From the NCBI RefSeq assembly GCF_041102775.1, contig NZ_JBGCUO010000001.1:2418001-2482000 (forward strand): 64,000 bases of DNA. Direction: 5' to 3'. Shown one piece after another: positions 30,036 to 38,108 of this stretch. The number at the start of each line of letters is the position of its first letter. Position 1 is the stretch's first letter. The position numbers and the translations under genes are program-made. The notes beneath the pieces are model-generated. The model saw only the letters and a program-made list of their open reading frames with translations, did no database searches and was not told where the DNA came from. This stretch comes from Alcanivorax sp. REN37 (GTDB lineage: Bacteria; Pseudomonadota; Gammaproteobacteria; Pseudomonadales; Alcanivoracaceae).

Positions 30036-31343
30036 ATGACAACCCGGTCAGACACCCAGTTCGACCTCAACATCTATGACGAGCTGTTGCTGCGGCTCGA
30101 CCAGCCCAGTCATCCGCTCGGGTTGCAGCTGGAAGTGCGCAAGGACGGCCACTTCGATGCCGAGCGCCTGCAGCAAGCGCTGCTGGGCGCCACCGCCAAG
30201 CATCCGATGAGCCGCGCACGGCTGGTGAGTGGTGATGACGCCACCTTCCGTTGGCAGATCGCGCCATTGCCGGAGCGGGTGGCGCTAAAAGTGGTGCCGG
30301 TGCAGGACGACGAAGAACTCGCCAGCCAACGCAACCGTTTCCATAGCCAGCCCCTGCCACTGCTGGACGGCCTACCGTTCCGGGCGCTGCTGGCGCAAGG
30401 CGACGACAACGACCTGTTGCTGCTGAACATGAGCAATGTGGTCACCGATGGCGTCGGCCTGTACAGCTTCCTGATGAGCACGCTGCGGCTCTACAGCGAC
30501 GCCGCCCGCGACTTGCCGGAACCGGATCTGGCGCTGACCCGCGCGGCGGCCATCCAAACCCCGCCGGACGACGGTTTGCAACGCCTCGGCGGGCTGATGC
30601 AGGTGCTCGGCAGCACCTTCAAGCCGCCCGCGCGCATTGCCGCCTCCGGCGGCGAGGAGCTGCCTGGCTTCGGCTTCATGCCGGTACGCTTCAACAGCGA
30701 GCACACCCGCAACCTGCAACAGCTGCGTCGCCATGGCGCCACCATCAATGATGTGTTGATCACCGCCCTGCATCTGGCAATCCAGCGTTGGAACGACGAT
30801 CACCAAAGCAGCACCGGCCGCATCGACATGATCATGCCAATGAACACGCGCGCCGAAGATGAACGCGCCCAAGTGGCCAGCAATTTGTCGCTGTGGGTGA
30901 ACGTGAACAGCCGCGATAGCGAACGGGTCGATTTCGACACGTTGCTGGCGGCAGTGGCGGCGCAGACCCGCCAGCTGAAGGAGCGCACCAACCTGACCAC
31001 GCTGGCGACGGTGATGCACGAGCTGCATGGCTTGCCGCAGTGGCTGCGTGGAGGCGGGTTGGATGCGTTGCTGCCACTCACTAGCCAGCGGCTGACCGCC
31101 ACCACGGTGCTGAGCAACCTGGGCGCGGCACCGCCGGATGATGCCGCCACCTTGGAAAGTTTGGGCATCCGCGAGCTGTGGTTCTCGCCACCGTGCCGTC
31201 CGCCGCAGGGACTGTCGTTGGGCACCGCCACCCTCGGCGGCCAGCTGCATCTGTGTTTCCGTTATCCGTTGCAGCAGTTCGATTCCGACAGCGCTTGGGC
31301 ATTCGCCGAGATCTTCCTGGAGATCCTGCAACAGGGCCGCTGA
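30036..31343 (+). CDS. Condensation/WS-DGAT-like acyltransferase fold protein lacking the HHxxxDG histidines
   Basis: The product is a 435-aa protein with the overall pattern of CoA-dependent acyltransferases (NRPS condensation, PapA and wax-ester synthase group): an N-terminal D-x-x-x-L-L-R-L-D start, a middle LLLNMSNVVTDGVGLYSFL segment, the IDMIMPMNTR stretch and a C-terminal channel-closing region. The active-site motif HHxxxDG appears as SNVVTDG (residues 133-139): the Asp and Gly remain but both His are replaced. It is therefore either an enzyme with altered chemistry or a non-catalytic paralogue. The ATG at 30036 has GGAGG seven bases upstream; an ATG at 30030 would be too close. It is convergent with the HNH gene (5 bases apart). 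Confidence 0.7.
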   Translation: MTTRSDTQFDLNIYDELLLRLDQPSHPLGLQLEVRKDGHFDAERLQQALLGATAKHPMSRARLVSGDDATFRWQIAPLPERVALKVVPVQDDEELASQRNRFHSQPLPLLDGLPFRALLAQGDDNDLLLLNMSNVVTDGVGLYSFLMSTLRLYSDAARDLPEPDLALTRAAAIQTPPDDGLQRLGGLMQVLGSTFKPPARIAASGGEELPGFGFMPVRFNSEHTRNLQQLRRHGATINDVLITALHLAIQRWNDDHQSSTGRIDMIMPMNTRAEDERAQVASNLSLWVNVNSRDSERVDFDTLLAAVAAQTRQLKERTNLTTLATVMHELHGLPQWLRGGGLDALLPLTSQRLTATTVLSNLGAAPPDDAATLESLGIRELWFSPPCRPPQGLSLGTATLGGQLHLCFRYPLQQFDSDSAWAFAEIFLEILQQGR

Positions 31344-31348
31344 GCGGT

Positions 31349-31942
31349 TCAGGCGGAGGCGCGCACCCGTGGCGCGTCGTCCCGCAGCCAGCGGCTGTTG
31401 CGGGAAAACTGGCTGCGCAGGAACGCCATTTGGTCGCCGCGGATACGGTGGCTGTTAATCAGCGCCAGGTACTCGGCCATGTTCGGCACGTACGGCAGCG
31501 CCAGCAGTTCCATACCGCAATGCTCCAACAGCCGGTCGCCCTTGTGCTGGTTACAGCGGCGACAGGCGGACACCACATTCAGCCAGCGGTCTTTGCCGCC
31601 CCTGGAGGTGGGCAAGATATGGTCGCGGGTGAGCGCGTCGTCGTTGAAATGCTGGCCGCAATACAGACACAGGTTCTGGTCGCGGCGGAACAGTGCGCGG
31701 TTGGTCAGCGGCGGCACCTGGCGCGGTGACGGGTTGAGCCGGCCGTCGCAGGCAATGATGGCGTGCAGCGACAGCTGCGAACGTTCGCCGGTACGGCGTG
31801 ACCAGCCGCCCTGCACGTGGTAGATCACATCGCCCAGCGTCCAGGTGACCAGACCGCGAGCGTAGAGCGTGGCGGCGTCTTGCCAATGCAGCCACTCCAT
31901 TGGCTTGCCGGCAATATCCAGCCGCAAAATGCGTGCCCCCAT
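31349..31942 (-). CDS. HNH endonuclease domain protein
   Basis: The product is a 197-aa protein with a C-terminal HNH nuclease domain: CLYC (C92, C95), the catalytic DHILPTSRGG segment (D107, H108), then NVVSACRRCNQHK (C127, C130), i.e. the zinc-bearing HNH5/McrA-like form. The N-terminal 85 residues form the conserved all-beta part seen in a common class of stand-alone bacterial HNH proteins of unknown role. No methyltransferase or restriction partner is nearby. The ATG at 31942 has GAGGA seven bases upstream. The frame remains open far upstream across the GMC gene on the other strand, but that part is antisense and not coding. Confidence 0.88.
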   Translation of the reverse strand: MGARILRLDIAGKPMEWLHWQDAATLYARGLVTWTLGDVIYHVQGGWSRRTGERSQLSLHAIIACDGRLNPSPRQVPPLTNRALFRRDQNLCLYCGQHFNDDALTRDHILPTSRGGKDRWLNVVSACRRCNQHKGDRLLEHCGMELLALPYVPNMAEYLALINSHRIRGDQMAFLRSQFSRNSRWLRDDAPRVRASA

Positions 31943-32320
31943 CCAAGCGTCCTCACAGTGGTGCCGCCGGCACCGGTGGGGCCGACGGCAACGCGCGCGG
32001 CCCAGGCCGCGTGCAAACGTGGCCACCTCCGATCGGGAAGCGGCCCTGTCGAGCGGCGGCAAGGTGATGGATGCCGCCGCTATAAAGAGGAGCTGGCGCT
32101 GCCCGGGTAACACGGCAGCGCTCAAAAGATGATCGATCATACCCAGCCGATCACTGGCTCCACAAGCGCACACTGCTGCCGGCGCGGTCTTTCCTCGTCC
32201 GCGCTTTGCGATTAACGTGACCCTCCGAAGGAGCGGCACGACCGCCCCGCCATGCCGGAGCCTGCTCCAGGGGCCATAGTGCCGGCGCCTCTTTTCTTCC
32301 GTGTGACAGGACCCGTTCCC
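31943..32320. other. 378-bp divergent intergenic region (HNH / GMC oxidoreductase)
   Basis: No credible gene is visible. It contains a 12-bp perfect palindrome, ATGATCGATCAT at 32129-32140, central enough to serve as an operator for either gene, and several short GC hairpins. I could not identify a confident -35/-10 pair for either direction. Confidence 0.5.
32129..32140. promoter_or_regulatory. 12-bp palindrome, possible operator
   Basis: The perfect palindrome ATGATCGATCAT lies 181 bases before the GMC gene and 187 before the HNH gene. It is AT-richer than its surroundings. Operator function is inference; chance occurrence is possible. Confidence 0.3.
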
Positions 32321-33910
32321 ATGTCCTATGACTTCCTCATTATCGGTGCCGGTTCTGCCGGCTGTGTGTTGGCCAACCGGCTGTCCGAGAACCCCAACCA
32401 CCGCGTTTGCTTGCTGGAAGCTGGTCCCAGCGATGACAACCTGATGGTGCGCATGCCCGCCGGCATCATTGCACTGATGGGATCGCGGCGACGCAACTGG
32501 CGCTACACCACGGCGCCGCAAACTGCGCTCAACCACCGGCAGGTCTATATTCCGCGCGGCAAGACGCTGGGCGGCTCCAGCGCCGTCAATGCCATGATCT
32601 ACACCCGTGGCCACCAGTGGGACTACGACCACTGGGCCGCACTGGGCAACCAGGGCTGGAGCTGGGATGAGGTGTTGCCGATCTTCCGCCGTTCGCAGAA
32701 TCAGGAGCGCGGCGAAAACAGCTTCCACGGTGTCGGCGGCCCGCTCAACGTCGCCGACCTGCGTTACCGGCATCCGGTCAGCCAAGCCTTCATCGATGCC
32801 TGCGGCGAAGCGGGCTTCCCGCTGTCTGACGACTTCAACAACGACGTGCAGGAAGGCTGCGGCTTCTACCAGGTGACGCAAAAGGACGGCGAGCGCTGCG
32901 GTGTGGCGCGCGGCTACCTGCACCCGGTGCTGGAGCGCCCGAACCTGACGGTGATCACTGAAGCACGGGTCAACCGCCTGATCCTCGACGGCAAACGGGT
33001 GATCGGCGCCGAGTACAGCCGTCGTGGCCGCGCCGAGCGCGTGGAAGCCGGCGAAACGCTGCTGTCCGGCGGCGCCATCAACTCGCCGCAGGTATTGATG
33101 CTGTCTGGCATCGGTCCACAAGCCGAGCTGATGCGCCATGACATCCGGGTGCAGCATGCGCTGCCGGGCGTCGGCCAGAACCTGCAAGACCACCCGGATG
33201 CGCTGGTGGTGCACCGCTCGCTCAAGCACGACACCCTCAGCCTGTCACCGCTGGCGCTGCCGCAGCACCTCAAATCACTGTGGCAGTACTTCAGCGAACG
33301 CCAGGGTCCACTGACCTCCAACGTGGCGGAGGCCGGTGGCTTCATCAAATCGTCGCCGGATGAAGACATTCCCGACCTGCAGCTGCATTTGACCGCGGCA
33401 ATGCTGGACAACCACGGTCTCAACCGGCTGTTCGCCATGGGCTGGGGCTATTCCGCCCACGTCTGCATTCTGCGGCCGCAGAGCCGCGGCAGCATCACCC
33501 TACAGAGCGCCGATCCGCGCGAGGATGCGGTGATCGACCCGGCCCTGCTGGCGCATCCCGACGACATGGAGCGCATGGTGCGGGCGGTGAAACAGGTGCG
33601 CAAAATCCTCGCCCAGAAGGCGCTGGACGACTGGCGCGGCGCCGAGGTGTTCCCCACCAACGCACCGCAAACGGACGAGGAATACCGCCAATTCCTGCGC
33701 GAGAAATGCGACAACATTTACCACCCGGTGGGCACCTGCAAAATGGGTATCGACGACCAAGCGGTGGTGGCACCGGATTCGCTGCGGGTACACGGCCTCG
33801 ACGGCGTGCGAGTGGTGGATGCATCGGTGATGCCGACCTTGATCGGCGGCAACACCAACGCGCCGACGGTGATGATCGCCGAGAAAGCGGCTGATCAGAT
33901 CCTGGCCTGA
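32321..33910 (+). CDS. GMC family FAD-dependent alcohol dehydrogenase (AlkJ/choline dehydrogenase-like)
   Basis: Flavoprotein of the glucose-methanol-choline family, 529 aa. FAD-binding GAGSAG is at residues 9-14; GMC signature 1 (RGKTLGGSSAVNAMIY, from residue 79) and signature 2 (SGGAINSPQVLMLSG) are present. The catalytic His is in YHPVGTCKMG and the C-terminal Asn/His pair region is GNTNAPT. Resemblance is to AlkJ, the membrane-associated medium-chain alcohol dehydrogenase of alkane degradation, and to BetA-like enzymes; the substrate is inferred. No alkB or rubredoxin gene is in the window. AGGA precedes the ATG. One base separates it from the GFA protein gene, so the two are cotranscribed. 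Confidence 0.92.
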   Translation: MSYDFLIIGAGSAGCVLANRLSENPNHRVCLLEAGPSDDNLMVRMPAGIIALMGSRRRNWRYTTAPQTALNHRQVYIPRGKTLGGSSAVNAMIYTRGHQWDYDHWAALGNQGWSWDEVLPIFRRSQNQERGENSFHGVGGPLNVADLRYRHPVSQAFIDACGEAGFPLSDDFNNDVQEGCGFYQVTQKDGERCGVARGYLHPVLERPNLTVITEARVNRLILDGKRVIGAEYSRRGRAERVEAGETLLSGGAINSPQVLMLSGIGPQAELMRHDIRVQHALPGVGQNLQDHPDALVVHRSLKHDTLSLSPLALPQHLKSLWQYFSERQGPLTSNVAEAGGFIKSSPDEDIPDLQLHLTAAMLDNHGLNRLFAMGWGYSAHVCILRPQSRGSITLQSADPREDAVIDPALLAHPDDMERMVRAVKQVRKILAQKALDDWRGAEVFPTNAPQTDEEYRQFLREKCDNIYHPVGTCKMGIDDQAVVAPDSLRVHGLDGVRVVDASVMPTLIGGNTNAPTVMIAEKAADQILA

Positions 33911-33911
33911 G

Positions 33912-34289
33912 ATGGCGACGCCGATCCGCGGCCAATGTTTGTGTGGTGCCGTGCGCTACCGTGTTGTCGGTCGCATCGACCACAGCATTGTCTACTTCTG
34001 CAGCCACTGCCGGCAGGCGCAAGGCGGCCTTGGAGCCTGGAACAGTCCGCTGGATGCAGCGCTGTTCCAGCTCGACGATGGCGCCGACGCGCTGGCCGAA
34101 TACCGCCACACCGCCGGCAAAGCACGGGTGTTCTGCCGCCATTGCGGCACGCCGCTGTACTCCTACCGCGACGATCTGCCCGGCGTGCTGCGGTTACGGC
34201 TTGGGAGCGTAACCGATGGCCCGCTGCCCGCGCCGCAGGAGTGCTTTTACAGCGCGCAGAAGCCGCCATTTCTCACCCATGAAAACTGA
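33912..34289 (+). CDS. GFA (glutathione-dependent formaldehyde-activating enzyme) family protein
   Basis: The product is a 125-aa zinc-binding protein of the GFA/CENP-V fold. Cysteines are spaced as in the family: C9 and C11 in CLCG, C30 and C33 in CSHC, and the CRHCGTPLYSY pair near residue 95. Founding members bind glutathione and formaldehyde, but most GFA proteins have no proven reaction. Its immediate coupling to an alcohol dehydrogenase (one-base gap) would suit a role in handling aldehyde products, which is inference. The operon ends at the bidirectional terminator 34301-34329. Confidence 0.88.
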   Translation: MATPIRGQCLCGAVRYRVVGRIDHSIVYFCSHCRQAQGGLGAWNSPLDAALFQLDDGADALAEYRHTAGKARVFCRHCGTPLYSYRDDLPGVLRLRLGSVTDGPLPAPQECFYSAQKPPFLTHEN

Positions 34290-34300
34290 TAATCAACCAC

Positions 34301-34329
34301 AAAAAAGCCCGCGTGATGCGGGCTTTTTT
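34301..34329. terminator. Bidirectional rho-independent terminator (GFA gene / htrA-like gene)
   Basis: A perfect inverted repeat with AAAAAAGCCCGC on one side and GCGGGCTTTTTT on the other closes a 5-base loop. T runs on both strands fit termination of the two convergent genes ending at 34289 (+) and 34345 (-). Confidence 0.92.
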
Positions 34330-34344
34330 GTGCGCCATGCATAG

Positions 34345-35727
34345 TCAGCGAATCACCACAAAGAAGCTGCCGCCCTGGCGATTGAGACGCAGCAACAGTG
34401 CTGCCTTGGGATCGGTCACTGCCGCCCGCAGCTGGTCCATGTTGCGCACATCCTTGCGGTTGACGCTGATGATGACATCGCCCGGCAGCAGGCCGGAATG
34501 GGCGGCGGCGCTGCCACGCTCCACCCCTTCCACCAGCACGCCGCTGCTGGCGTGATCGATCTCGCCATCGCGCAGATCGCGCAACTGGGCGCCCTTGATG
34601 TGGTTGGAAATAGCCGCGCCGTCCGCCGCCTTGCCACCGGTTTCGCGGATCACCGCCACCACCGCGTGGCGCTTGCCGTCACGCACGATGTCGAGGCGGA
34701 TTTCATCGCCCACCGGCGCCAGCCCGACGCGATTGCGCAGATCCACCGCGTTCTTCACCGCGATGCCGTCGACCTGGGTGACCACGTCACCGGGGCGCAG
34801 TCCGGCATCCTGGGCAGCGCTGTCTTCCAGCACCTGGCTGATCACCACACCGGTGCGCTGCTGTACCTTGAATGCCTCCGCCAACTCGGTGTCGAGATCC
34901 TGCACTGTCACCCCCAACACGCCACGACGCACCTCACCGTGCTCGATCAGCTGGGTCATGATGTTGGTGGCAATCGACGTGGGAATAGCAAAGCCGATGC
35001 CGACGTTACCACCGGCCGGCGCAATGATGGCGGTGTTGATGCCCACCAATTCGCCGCGCAGGTTGACCAGCGCGCCGCCGGAGTTGCCGGGGTTGATGGA
35101 GGCATCGGTCTGAATGAAGTTTTCATAGCCATCGATGCGCAGCCCGGAACGACCCAGTGCCGAGACAATGCCGGACGTCACCGTCTGGCCGAGCCCGAAC
35201 GGGTTGCCGATCGCCACCACAAAGTCGCCGACGCGCAGGTTGGATGAATCAGCAATGCTGATTTCCACCAAGTCCTTGGCCTCCACCTTCAGCACCGCCA
35301 AATCGACGCCAGTATCGATGCCCTTCAGCTCGGCCTTCAGCACCCGGCCATCCACCAGCGTCACCTCCACCGCTTCGGCGTTGCGTACCACATGAGCATT
35401 GGTGAGCACATAGCCGTTGCGGGCATCGACGATCACGCCACTGCCGGCACTGGCGGTGCGTTGGGACGGCATCGGGCCATCTGGAATGTTAAAAAAGCGA
35501 CGGAAAAACGGGTCCTGCATCAGTGGATTCTGATGCGAGCGCACCCGCGCCATCACCGAAATGTTGACCACCGCCGGCGTGACTTTCTCTAACGTCGGCG
35601 CCAGTGAGGGCAGCGGTGTGCCATCGGCCACCGCGGTCGGAAGTGCTGCAGTGGCGGGCACTGCAAGCCAAGGGAGCAACAAGATAAGCGCCAGCCAAGG
35701 ACGGCGCAGACGGGCTGTATCGGACAC
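34345..35727 (-). CDS. Periplasmic serine protease of the DegP/DegQ/MucD (HtrA) family
   Basis: Trypsin-like HtrA protease with two PDZ domains, 460 aa. A signal peptide spans residues 1-28 (cut after ATAA). The triad is H112 (TNAHVV), D142 (GVDLAVLKV) and S216 (GNSGGAL). PDZ1 covers about 245-340 and PDZ2 about 380-460. It degrades or refolds misfolded envelope proteins under heat or oxidative stress. Family members named DegP, DegQ and MucD cannot be told apart here, and no algU/mucAB cluster lies next to it. The GTG start was chosen for GGAGGAG five bases upstream. It is divergent from nhaA. Confidence 0.95.
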   Translation of the reverse strand: MSDTARLRRPWLALILLLPWLAVPATAALPTAVADGTPLPSLAPTLEKVTPAVVNISVMARVRSHQNPLMQDPFFRRFFNIPDGPMPSQRTASAGSGVIVDARNGYVLTNAHVVRNAEAVEVTLVDGRVLKAELKGIDTGVDLAVLKVEAKDLVEISIADSSNLRVGDFVVAIGNPFGLGQTVTSGIVSALGRSGLRIDGYENFIQTDASINPGNSGGALVNLRGELVGINTAIIAPAGGNVGIGFAIPTSIATNIMTQLIEHGEVRRGVLGVTVQDLDTELAEAFKVQQRTGVVISQVLEDSAAQDAGLRPGDVVTQVDGIAVKNAVDLRNRVGLAPVGDEIRLDIVRDGKRHAVVAVIRETGGKAADGAAISNHIKGAQLRDLRDGEIDHASSGVLVEGVERGSAAAHSGLLPGDVIISVNRKDVRNMDQLRAAVTDPKAALLLRLNRQGGSFFVVIR

Positions 35728-35835
35728 CGGATCTCCTCCTTCACACCACAAAATAAGGCACTGCCAGTGTGCAGTACCGGACTTCGACCGCGGCGGCCGT
35801 ACCCGGGTTCCAGCCGTTGGTCAGCGCCGCAGCGG

Positions 35836-35864
35836 TTCAACCAAGCGCTGAATTTTTCTATACT
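35836..35864 (+). promoter_or_regulatory. Predicted promoter for nhaA leader
   Basis: A good -10 hexamer TATACT (35859-35864) is preceded at 17 bases by a poor -35 (TTCAAC). Transcription from here would start near 35871, just before the structured leader. The -10 is convincing; the -35 is weak. Confidence 0.4.
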
Positions 35865-35884
35865 TCGCGGCGGGTGTCCGCACT

Positions 35885-35946
35885 GTCATGCTGGTGGTCG
35901 GACAGGTTAATCCGTTGTATGCGAGGTCGGGCCGCCACGCAGGAGA
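35885..35946 (+). promoter_or_regulatory. Structured nhaA leader, candidate nhaA-I (Li+/Na+-type) riboswitch
   Basis: The 60 bases ahead of the nhaA ribosome-binding site fold compactly: TGGTGG (35892-35897) can pair with CCGCCA (35932-35937), enclosing a hairpin CGGA/TCCG (35899-35902 with 35911-35914) with loop CAGGTTAA, and a GAGG-containing strand (35923-35926). The AGGAG Shine-Dalgarno begins four bases after the outer stem, so folding could control translation. Position before nhaA and the conserved-looking GGACAGG and CGGGCCGCC segments agree with my recollection of the nhaA-I motif RNAs reported as lithium-sensing riboswitches. The assignment rests on memory and hand folding. Confidence 0.55.
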
Positions 35947-35956
35947 AACCGTGCCC

Positions 35957-37255
35957 ATGACCTCTATTCATGCCCCTCCCCACTCTTTTCGTGCGCGCCT
36001 GACCGCTTTGCTACACCAGGAATCGTTCAGCGGCGCCCTGCTGATGTTCACCGCGCTGGTAGCGATGCTATGGGCCAACTCGCCCTGGGCGGCCAGCTAC
36101 ACCGCGCTGTGGGGCAGCCAGATTGGCGTGCGCCTCGGCCCGTGGGCGGTGGAGCAATCGCTGGCGTTCTGGATCAACGACGGCGTGATGACGTTCTTCT
36201 TCCTCGCCGTTGGTATGGAAATCCGCCGTGAAATGCACCAAGGCGCGCTGTCTGATCGGCGCCAAGCGATGTTGCCGGTGGGCGCTGCTCTCGGCGGCGT
36301 ACTGGCCCCGGCGCTGGTCTACCTAGCGCTCAACCATACCCCCGGCACTATCGAGGGCTGGGCGGTGCCCACCGCCACTGACATCGCTTTTGCGGTGGGC
36401 GTGCTGGCGCTGTTGGGTCGCCATTGGCCGCCGAGCGTGCGCATCTTCCTGCTGTCACTGGCGATCATTGACGACATCTTAGCGGTGCTGATTATCGCGC
36501 TGTTTTATTCCGGCGGGCTGGAGCCGCTGGGCTTCCTGCTGGCCGGCGCCGGCATCGTTGGAGTGCTGTGGATGCAGCGCAGCGGCGTGCTCAGTCCCTG
36601 GCCGTATCTGGTGCCCGGCGCGCTGGTGTGGCTCGGCATCCTGTGGGCAGGCGCCCACCCGACGCTGGCCGGCGTGGTACTCGGCCTGATGACACCGATG
36701 CAGGTGCGCAAACCCAATGCCGTGCGCCTGACGCAGCTGCGTGAGCAGGTGAGCCGCTGGGATCAAGGCGAAGCACCCGAATTACCGCGTCTGGACCGTG
36801 CTCACCGCGCGCAGCAGGACTTGCTGCCGCCGGCGATCCGCGTTCAGCAACGACTGCACCCGTGGGTGGCCTACCTAGTGATGCCGCTGTTCGCATTGGC
36901 CAATGCCGGCGTGTCACTGACCGAGGTGCCGCACGGCGATGCGCAGGTCAACGGCCTGATGCTCGGCATCGTGCTGGCACTGGTGGTCGGCAAGCCAATT
37001 GGCATTGTGCTGGTCACCGCGCTGTTCTTGCGCCTCGGTCTCGGCCAGATGCCGCCGGGCATGAGCTGGCGTGCAGTGTGGCTGGTGGGCCTGCTGGCCG
37101 GGATCGGCTTCACCATGTCGATCTTCATTGCCAACCTGGCCTTCGCCGATGCTGGGTTGCTGGCCGGCGCCAAGCTCGGCGTACTGGTGGCCTCGGTGAC
37201 TGCGGCGCTGCTGGGGTTGCTGTGGGGACGACTGGCGCGTCCGCGCAGCGCCTGA
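35957..37255 (+). CDS. nhaA: Na+/H+ antiporter NhaA
   Basis: Electrogenic Na+(Li+)/H+ antiporter of the inner membrane, 432 aa with about 12 hydrophobic helices. Key features of E. coli NhaA are present: the ATDIAFAVGVL segment (TM4), the adjacent aspartates D172-D173 in AIIDDILAVLII (equivalent of D163/D164), and GKPIGIV near residue 340 carrying the conserved Lys. A His/Pro-rich N-terminus precedes TM1. An in-frame GTG at 35951 is the alternative start, with AGGAG five bases upstream; the ATG is 11 from it. It exports Na+ or Li+ and sets pH homeostasis, fitting a marine organism. The upstream leader looks like a cation riboswitch and a terminator follows at 37272. Confidence 0.96.
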   Translation: MTSIHAPPHSFRARLTALLHQESFSGALLMFTALVAMLWANSPWAASYTALWGSQIGVRLGPWAVEQSLAFWINDGVMTFFFLAVGMEIRREMHQGALSDRRQAMLPVGAALGGVLAPALVYLALNHTPGTIEGWAVPTATDIAFAVGVLALLGRHWPPSVRIFLLSLAIIDDILAVLIIALFYSGGLEPLGFLLAGAGIVGVLWMQRSGVLSPWPYLVPGALVWLGILWAGAHPTLAGVVLGLMTPMQVRKPNAVRLTQLREQVSRWDQGEAPELPRLDRAHRAQQDLLPPAIRVQQRLHPWVAYLVMPLFALANAGVSLTEVPHGDAQVNGLMLGIVLALVVGKPIGIVLVTALFLRLGLGQMPPGMSWRAVWLVGLLAGIGFTMSIFIANLAFADAGLLAGAKLGVLVASVTAALLGLLWGRLARPRSA

Positions 37256-37271
37256 TCAGCAGCGATAATGG

Positions 37272-37305
37272 AAAACGGCGGTGCCTGCTGGCACCGCCGT
37301 TTTTT
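37272..37305. terminator. Bidirectional rho-independent terminator after nhaA
   Basis: A long perfect stem (37272-37285 with 37290-37303) with a 4-base loop has A tracts before and T tracts after, so it can stop nhaA transcription on the plus strand and the small lipoprotein gene on the minus strand. Confidence 0.92.
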
Positions 37306-37339
37306 GGTCTCGGCTGGGCTGCTTGAGGCGGAACAGAAC

Positions 37340-37359
37340 CGCACCTTTTGGTGCGCTTT
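37340..37359 (+). terminator. Second terminator-like hairpin
   Basis: Stem CGCACC/GGTGCG with a TTTT loop is followed by CTTTTC on the plus strand. It is probably a back-up terminator for nhaA; on the minus strand it lacks a good T run. Confidence 0.5.
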
Positions 37360-37403
37360 TCTGCTCTCGGCAGGCGCGCACTCCAATACCTTGCCGTCAG
37401 GGA

Positions 37404-37760
37404 TCAGGGCGTGGCCTGCGGCTGCAACGGTGCCGGCAGTACCGACAACCGCACCGGCGCCCCGAGCAGTTTTCCCGCCGCTTTCTTGTTGTCGCTGAGC
37501 GCCTTGTCAGCAGTATCCGCGGCCAGAATGTCGAGCACCACCTGACCGGTGGCCGGGTCGACATGACGCCCCTGCAAAGTCGGGAAAATCGCCTTCAGTT
37601 CATCCACCGACGCTCCCCGGCTCTGCACCCATTGCGGCGCTGTGGCGGTGCCCGGTGCCGGCTCCTGCGCGCAACCAGCCAGCGCGGTGGCCGCCGCCAG
37701 CAGCGGCAAGCCCAAGCCGAGCAGCAACCCGGCAGCTCGCTTCAATGGGCGTCTTGTCAC
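37404..37760 (-). CDS. Small predicted lipoprotein of unknown function
   Basis: I do not recognise the family. It encodes 118 aa with a basic N-terminus, a hydrophobic core and a lipobox ALAGC (Cys near residue 30), predicting a lipidated periplasmic protein. The mature part is short, with a segment like VDELKAIFPTLQGRHVDPATG and an Ala/Lys-rich helix, ending in a Pro/Gln tail. The GTG start has GAGGA seven bases upstream. It stands alone between the nhaA terminator and a 348-bp gap, and is divergent from the DUF3047-like gene. Confidence 0.62.
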   Translation of the reverse strand: MTRRPLKRAAGLLLGLGLPLLAAATALAGCAQEPAPGTATAPQWVQSRGASVDELKAIFPTLQGRHVDPATGQVVLDILAADTADKALSDNKKAAGKLLGAPVRLSVLPAPLQPQATP

Positions 37761-38108
37761 CGCACAATCCTCTCAACATTGATGAAGGGGCGCCGGTGCC
37801 GCTCACCCGGCCCGCCGGCTAGATGACGTTGCCGCCCGGCCCCCGCTACGCCGATACCGGGCCATGACCATCCATGCTAGAAGTGCGGCGGTGACCGCCG
37901 CATGACCGGGCCGTCGGCCGCGTTGCCGGAAACGCCGAAAGTGATCGCCAGTGGCGCCGACATTCAGATCTTTTGCAAAGACCCGGCGCTTGCCGCAGGC
38001 ACCGGCAGGTACCAAAGTTGCATTGCCGGCAGCTTCGCGGCAGCACTACTTTCAGAATTCCGAGCGGCCGCGGTGCCGCCGCGCACCCTATTATAAAAAG
38101 GACAAATC
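37761..38108. other. 348-bp divergent intergenic region
   Basis: No convincing gene is seen. Codon-like structure is missing and short frames on both strands have no recognisable products. The plus-strand end carries an AT-rich stretch (TATTATAAAAAGG, 38091-38103) that includes the Shine-Dalgarno of the next gene and a possible -10, plus a GC hairpin around 38064-38083. Confidence 0.5.

Noticed and set aside
31943..33229. The HNH frame stays open on the minus strand across the GMC oxidoreductase gene, giving a possible 626-aa protein
   Set aside because: The extra part is antisense to a well-conserved GMC gene and is a by-product of high-GC3 codon use; the HNH family starts at 31942 with a good Shine-Dalgarno.
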